From CAYPFY01 sp964410105 (GTDB taxonomy: Bacteria; Bacteroidota; Ignavibacteria; UBA10030; SZUA-254), in assembly GCA_964410105.1 (NCBI GenBank), contig CAYPFY010000007.1:88258-152257 (forward strand): 64,000 nt of DNA, written 5' to 3'. The position numbers and the translations under genes were made by a program. Positions 60,140 to 64,000 of the stretch are shown in pieces (the stretch's first letter is position 1; every line of letters begins with the position of its first letter). The notes beneath the pieces are model-generated. The model saw only the letters and a program-made list of their open reading frames with translations. It was not told the DNA's origin and did no database searches.

Positions 60140-63100
60140 TTAGCTCCTTTCTACAGATCGGACCTCATCGAATTCCATTGTGAATTGGGTACCGCGGGTC
60201 CTGCTTAGCCGGATGGTGGCATCGAGTTGGTGGACGAGCATCATGACGAGCTGTAATCCCAGGGATTGGGTATTTCGAAAATCCACTTCCGGTGGAAAGC
60301 CGACACCGTCATCGAAAACTTTCAGACTCATCCCTTTTCCCGTCGTCCGGCGGAGGAAAATGGAAACCTTTCCCGTCCGATCCCCGGGGAAGGCGTGCTT
60401 GAGGCAATTCGATACCAGTTCTGTGATAATCAAAGCACAGGGTATGGCGGTATCTATCCCGAGCGAAACATCCGGCGAATCAACCACGATTTGAGTTGTC
60501 GACGGATCCGCTTTATAGGAGAGCATCAGATTTGCCGTGAGCGAATCGAGGAAATCTCCGAAATCGATATTGGTGAGATCGCGAGACTGGTACAGCTTCT
60601 CATGGATCAGGGCGATCGTTCGAATACGGTTCTGGCTCTCCGTGAACACATTCACGCTTGACCTGTCGGCGACATGGTCGGATTGGAGGCTCAGCATGCT
60701 CGAGATGATCTGAAGATTATTCTTCACCCGGTGATGAATCTCCTTCAGCAAAACCTCCTTTCGAAAGGCCTCTCTGATTTGCATTTCCGCATTTTTTCGG
60801 TCTGTGATATCCCGTGAGATACCCATTGTGCCGATCATCTCGCCATGGAGGTCACGCAGTGCCGCGGCCGAGAGAAAACTGGGAAAAGTCTCGCCATTCT
60901 TCCTCCTGTTGAGAATCTCGCCGACAAACTGGTTATTGCTATTCATGACCGCATAAACTTTCCGAAACTCCGATGGTTCGGCATAAAGGACAGATATATC
61001 CTTCCCGATCACCTCCGAACGATCATAGCCGAAGGCATTCTCGGCCGCCCTGTTGAACGTGATGATCCGTCGATTCTTGTCCACCGCGATGATGATATCA
61101 AGCGAGGATTCGACGATCTGTTGGAGTCTCTCCTCAGATGCCTTGAGGGCTTCGCGGGCGAGCATCCTTTCCGTCACGTCGCGCACCGCTGCCGTGACAA
61201 GGGTGCCATCCGCTGTCTCGAGGGGGCTGAGGCTGATCTCGACGGGGAACTCCGTCCCGTCCTTTCGCAGGGCAAACAGTTCCAGCCCCTCGCCCATGGG
61301 ACGCACCCTTGGGCCAGCAAAAAACTTCGTCCGGTGAGCCACGTGGGCAGTGCGAAATCGCTCGGGAAGGAGCATGTCGATTGATTGTCCGACCATTTCA
61401 GAGCGGCTATACCCGAACAAATGTTCTGTCTGCGAGTTCACAAGATGGATTGTCCCGTCGGACCTGACAATCACCATTCCATCCGGCGCGGATTCAAGAA
61501 GCCCGCGAAGGGTCTGCTCTCCCTGTTTTGCTTCGGTGATATCGTGCGACACGCTCACCAAGCCGATGATAGTGCCACCTTTGTTTGTGACGGGTCCGAT
61601 ACTCATCGAGACATCGATTCGCGCGCCATCACTTCGCAGAAGGCGGAACTCATACGTGTGGTGCTCACCCCGGAGTGCGCTCTCGACGAAGAGGGGCGAA
61701 TCTGATTTGAGCTCCGCGGGCATGATAATTCCGAATTGTCTCCCAAGCGCCTCCTCCGCGGTGATCCCATAAATCTTCTCCGCTGAGGGGTTCCAGCTTC
61801 TGATGGCTCCCTCGGGCGTGATGCCGATGATAGCCTCGCTTGAGGACTCGACGATCAGCGCCAGAAGAGATTGTTGCTCCTCCGCCTTTTTCCTCCCGGT
61901 GATATCCTGCGCTGTCCCGATCATTTTTATCGGATTCTTTTGTGTGCCGCAGACAACCCTGCAGCGACAGAAGAGAACTTTGATCTTCCCGTCGGGGAGG
62001 ACGATCCTGTGCTCGAAATCCGCTGGCCGATGGTCCGCGAGGGTCTTCTCGATGGTAGTTCGGACCAATTCACGGTCATCCGGGTGAATCCGTTCGAAAT
62101 AACCCTCATAGGTAGCGGGAAACTCCGCTCTGGAAAGGCCGTATATCCGGAAAATCTCTCCGGACCAGTGAATCGAATTCTCTAGGATATCCCACTCCCA
62201 GCTACCATACTGGGCGATCTCTTGTGCTTCGGCGAGCTGGTGCTGGCTTTGTTTGAGCTGCTCTTCCGATCGTCTCCGATCGGCGACCTCTGACTGGAGA
62301 GCATCATTTATAGTCACCAGCGCTGCGGTACGTTCACGGACACGAATATCTAATTGCGCGTGCGACCTTCGCAACTCACCCAGAGCCTGCTTACGCTCGG
62401 CAACGACCGCTGCGATGATAAGCCCCATAATGGCCGTCACGCTCATAAACGTCTGAAGCAATAGCAGCGATTCATTTTTCGATTCTGCAAGAAAGGGCCC
62501 GTAATCGTTAAGCGTACCCCAAACGGCGATACCCGACAGGAGAGCGGTGGCCGTGGCTGTTTCTCTCTGGGTGAACCGGAAGGCCAGAAGCACGAGGAGG
62601 GGAAAGCAAAGGAACTCAAGGGGGTAATTTTTGGCCTGGGAGTGAAATGCCGGGCTGAAAGTCATCAGCCCGACAATGACAAGAAGCGAGAAAAGGACCA
62701 GAGCTTCCAGCGCATCGATCCGCTTCCATGCCATTTGATAGCGGTAGGTCCACAAGAGGAGAAGCGGGGCCACGATCAGATTGCCGGCGGCATCCCCGAG
62801 CCACCAGGTGAACCATATAGCCCCGAAATCCGTCCATCGGGCGAAGCCCCCGATGGAGAGGCTCGAGACCCCTGTGGTTGCGCTGATCGTTGTACACACG
62901 ACACCGGCGAGAAAGGCAAATTTCAGAATATTTCGTGGACGGTCGAACGCTTCCCGGCCGCACGCGAACCGGTTCACCAGATAGGCGCCCAGCATGCCTT
63001 CCAGCGTATTACCGGCAGCAATCCCCATCGAAGTCGCGACGGTTCCTGCTGTCGTGATATTTACGAAAAACGCCGCGACAAGGATTCCTGGCCAGACCCC

Positions 63101-63274
63101 GTAGCCAAAGATGAGATAGGAAGCCAGGGCGATGCCGGCGGGCGGCCATATGGCCGTTGCGCTCGAGTGGACGAAGGCCATTGACAGACCGAGCCTTCCG
63201 GTGACAAAATATAGCACGGCGATGACAATGCAGAGGCCAGTTGTGCGCAGTGCAGATCTGGGTGCGGGGAGCAT
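60140..63274 (-). CDS. MASE1-PAS histidine kinase
   Basis: A 1044-residue membrane sensor kinase. Residues ~10-300 contain about eight membrane helices of the MASE1 type (TGRLGLSMAFVHSSATAIWPPAGIALA). A coiled-coil is followed by four or five PAS domains (~345-835; repeated ENAFGYDRSEVIGKDI and NSQTEHLFGYSRSEMVGQSI patterns), then a HisKA_2/HWE-type phosphoacceptor (EIHHRVKNNLQIISSM, His near residue 847) and an HATPase domain (ITELVSNCLKHAFPG, KVFDDGVGFP, SLGLQLVMMLV). It ends with TQFTMEF. It lies 268 bp downstream of the rRNA terminator and precedes the Cys4 receiver gene. Confidence 0.94.
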   Translation of the reverse strand: MLPAPRSALRTTGLCIVIAVLYFVTGRLGLSMAFVHSSATAIWPPAGIALASYLIFGYGVWPGILVAAFFVNITTAGTVATSMGIAAGNTLEGMLGAYLVNRFACGREAFDRPRNILKFAFLAGVVCTTISATTGVSSLSIGGFARWTDFGAIWFTWWLGDAAGNLIVAPLLLLWTYRYQMAWKRIDALEALVLFSLLVIVGLMTFSPAFHSQAKNYPLEFLCFPLLVLLAFRFTQRETATATALLSGIAVWGTLNDYGPFLAESKNESLLLLQTFMSVTAIMGLIIAAVVAERKQALGELRRSHAQLDIRVRERTAALVTINDALQSEVADRRRSEEQLKQSQHQLAEAQEIAQYGSWEWDILENSIHWSGEIFRIYGLSRAEFPATYEGYFERIHPDDRELVRTTIEKTLADHRPADFEHRIVLPDGKIKVLFCRCRVVCGTQKNPIKMIGTAQDITGRKKAEEQQSLLALIVESSSEAIIGITPEGAIRSWNPSAEKIYGITAEEALGRQFGIIMPAELKSDSPLFVESALRGEHHTYEFRLLRSDGARIDVSMSIGPVTNKGGTIIGLVSVSHDITEAKQGEQTLRGLLESAPDGMVIVRSDGTIHLVNSQTEHLFGYSRSEMVGQSIDMLLPERFRTAHVAHRTKFFAGPRVRPMGEGLELFALRKDGTEFPVEISLSPLETADGTLVTAAVRDVTERMLAREALKASEERLQQIVESSLDIIIAVDKNRRIITFNRAAENAFGYDRSEVIGKDISVLYAEPSEFRKVYAVMNSNNQFVGEILNRRKNGETFPSFLSAAALRDLHGEMIGTMGISRDITDRKNAEMQIREAFRKEVLLKEIHHRVKNNLQIISSMLSLQSDHVADRSSVNVFTESQNRIRTIALIHEKLYQSRDLTNIDFGDFLDSLTANLMLSYKADPSTTQIVVDSPDVSLGIDTAIPCALIITELVSNCLKHAFPGDRTGKVSIFLRRTTGKGMSLKVFDDGVGFPPEVDFRNTQSLGLQLVMMLVHQLDATIRLSRTRGTQFTMEFDEVRSVERS

Positions 63275-63542
63275 GCGGGGAACGATATATTGACTGTCCG
63301 CTCTCAGGCGTCGACCTTGAAGGGGAGGTTTGGCAGGACTCGAGCTTTATCGTACGAGGTCCACCTACACCATCATGGGGCAAGATATTACTTTATTCAC
63401 TCTGATTCAAACAGAGCATCTCTCGATGTGAGAGACCTTGTGATGGCGGGAGCCAGAACATGGAGTTCACGGGTGGGTAAGAGGAGGGCACCCTCTCGGG
63501 CCGCGGAACCGGCTGCTCCAACAGCCTGGCGTCCGGGCTAAC

Positions 63543-63579
63543 AAAAAAAAGCCCGACTCAACGGAGTGAATCGGGCTTT
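63543..63579 (-). terminator. Rho-independent terminator of the rRNA operon
   Basis: A 9-bp perfect stem (AAAGCCCGA 63548-63556 with TCGGGCTTT 63571-63579) is followed on the minus strand by TTTTTTTTG. It lies 10 bp past the 3' end of the 5S rRNA. Confidence 0.92.
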
Positions 63580-63588
63580 CGTAAAAAC

Positions 63589-63705
63589 TCCTGGCAACGA
63601 CCTACTCTCCCACACAGTCGCCCGTGTAGTACCATCGGCCCTGCGGGGCTTATCTGCTCTGTTCGGAATGGGAAGAGGAGTGACACCCGCGGTATTGTCG
63701 CCAGA
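63589..63705 (-). rRNA. rrf: 5S ribosomal RNA
   Basis: The minus-strand sequence begins TCTGGCGACAATACCG and ends GGTCGTTGCCAGGA; the ends pair as helix I. The loop segments CCCATTCCGAACAGAGCAG and GAGAGTAGGTCGTTG are typical of bacterial 5S rRNA. Length is 117 nt. Confidence 0.96.
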
Positions 63706-63825
63706 AAAAATCAAGAAGAGCCGGTGCCCCGGACTTGAGGGGGGCACCACACGCGCAATCCAGCAAATATCGACGCACCACCGGCCAAAGGCAGGCGACA
63801 TCTAGGTGATTCAATAAAGAAAATT

Positions 63826-64000
63826 GGTTAAGTCTCACGACCGATTAGTACCACTCGACACACGCATTGCTGCGTTTACATCTGTGGCCTATCAACGTAG
63901 TAATCTCCTACGGGTCTTTAGAGGTCTTGCGACCTGTGACATCTTATCTTGGGGTGGGTTTCGCACTTAGATGCTTTCAGCGCTTATCCCAACCGGACAT
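63826..64000 (-). rRNA. rrl: 23S ribosomal RNA, 3' end (cut by window edge)
   Basis: The minus strand to 63826 carries conserved 23S 3' sequence: GATAAGCGCTGAAAGCATCTAAGTGCGAAACCCACCCC near the edge and the final TACTAATCGGTCGTGAGACTTAACC-like tail. No tRNA lies between it and the 5S gene (120-bp spacer). The rest of the operon continues past the right edge. Confidence 0.95.

Noticed and set aside
63538..63801. Open frames over the 5S rRNA
   Set aside because: They fall on the 5S gene and its terminator.
1..64000. CRISPR array, insertion sequence or prophage
   Set aside because: No spaced direct repeats, transposase, integrase or phage genes were seen on either strand.

Overview
The window is bacterial chromosome of moderate-to-high GC content, with long gene runs joined by 1-11 bp stop/start overlaps. 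The host looks Gram-negative: there are Sec/lipoprotein signals, a C-terminal-Phe outer-membrane barrel, ABC importers with periplasmic binding proteins and glycan-type glycosyltransferases. The mix of a Ser/Thr kinase with TPR repeats, SpoIIE-type phosphatases, a ~1050-residue Asp-box (VPS10/BNR-like) protein, a CotH-type protein and an M61 peptidase recalls the FCB lineages (Ignavibacteriota/Bacteroidota/Gemmatimonadota relatives). That placement is inference. Two clear promoters are TTGACT-N17-TA(T/C)ATT, i.e. ordinary sigma-70 type rather than the Bacteroides -7/-33 type.

Layout. 1-5289 (minus): molybdenum enzymes and cofactor genes: a sulfite-oxidase-like protein cut by the left edge, a MoaC-MoaB fusion, a small exported protein, MoaA, a three-gene unit (exported sulfite-oxidase-like lipoprotein, Cys-rich lipoprotein, cytochrome b561), and a Met/Lys/Glu repeat secreted protein. 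5447-22546 (minus): a 17-gene run encoding xanthine dehydrogenase, its maturation factor, urate oxidation, hydroxyisourate hydrolase, OHCU decarboxylase, allantoinase and allantoicase, with moeA, moaD, moaE and a MobA/MocA-like gene at its end. Thus the operon that needs the molybdenum cofactor also makes part of it. Embedded in it are a yeast-Fcy1-like cytosine deaminase, a CitE-like lyase, a kynureninase-like PLP enzyme and an exported amidohydrolase. 22680-24029: a protein with a C-terminal receiver domain, then a sparse region and tRNA-Asn.

24780-28458 (plus): clpC with a good promoter and terminator, then an HETGH metallopeptidase-like gene. 28480-38986 (minus): a sugar ABC importer with two different permeases, a barrel protein, a membrane glycosyltransferase/TPR protein and a GH38 alpha-mannosidase. 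39019-44122 (minus): M61 peptidase, phosphodiesterase/phosphatase, CotH-like protein and a hydrolase broken by an in-frame TAG. 44277-51208 (minus): signalling genes, with a kinase overlapping a cNMP-GAF-SpoIIE phosphatase, a tandem ABM-domain protein and a second GAF-SpoIIE phosphatase. 51406-54782 (plus): two GT9 glycosyltransferases and a sugar aminotransferase. 54896-63274 (minus): a nitrilase-family amidase, the Asp-box protein, a receiver protein with a Cys4 tail and a large MASE1-PAS histidine kinase. The right edge is the end of an rRNA operon (5S plus the 3' end of 23S, minus strand).

The purine operon can convert xanthine to urate, hydroxyisourate, OHCU, allantoin, allantoate, and ureidoglycolate plus urea. 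No ureidoglycolate lyase, urease or purine permease is visible here, and the urate oxidase lacks its usual cytochrome c domain. The unassigned genes inside the operon are the most promising places for new biochemistry.
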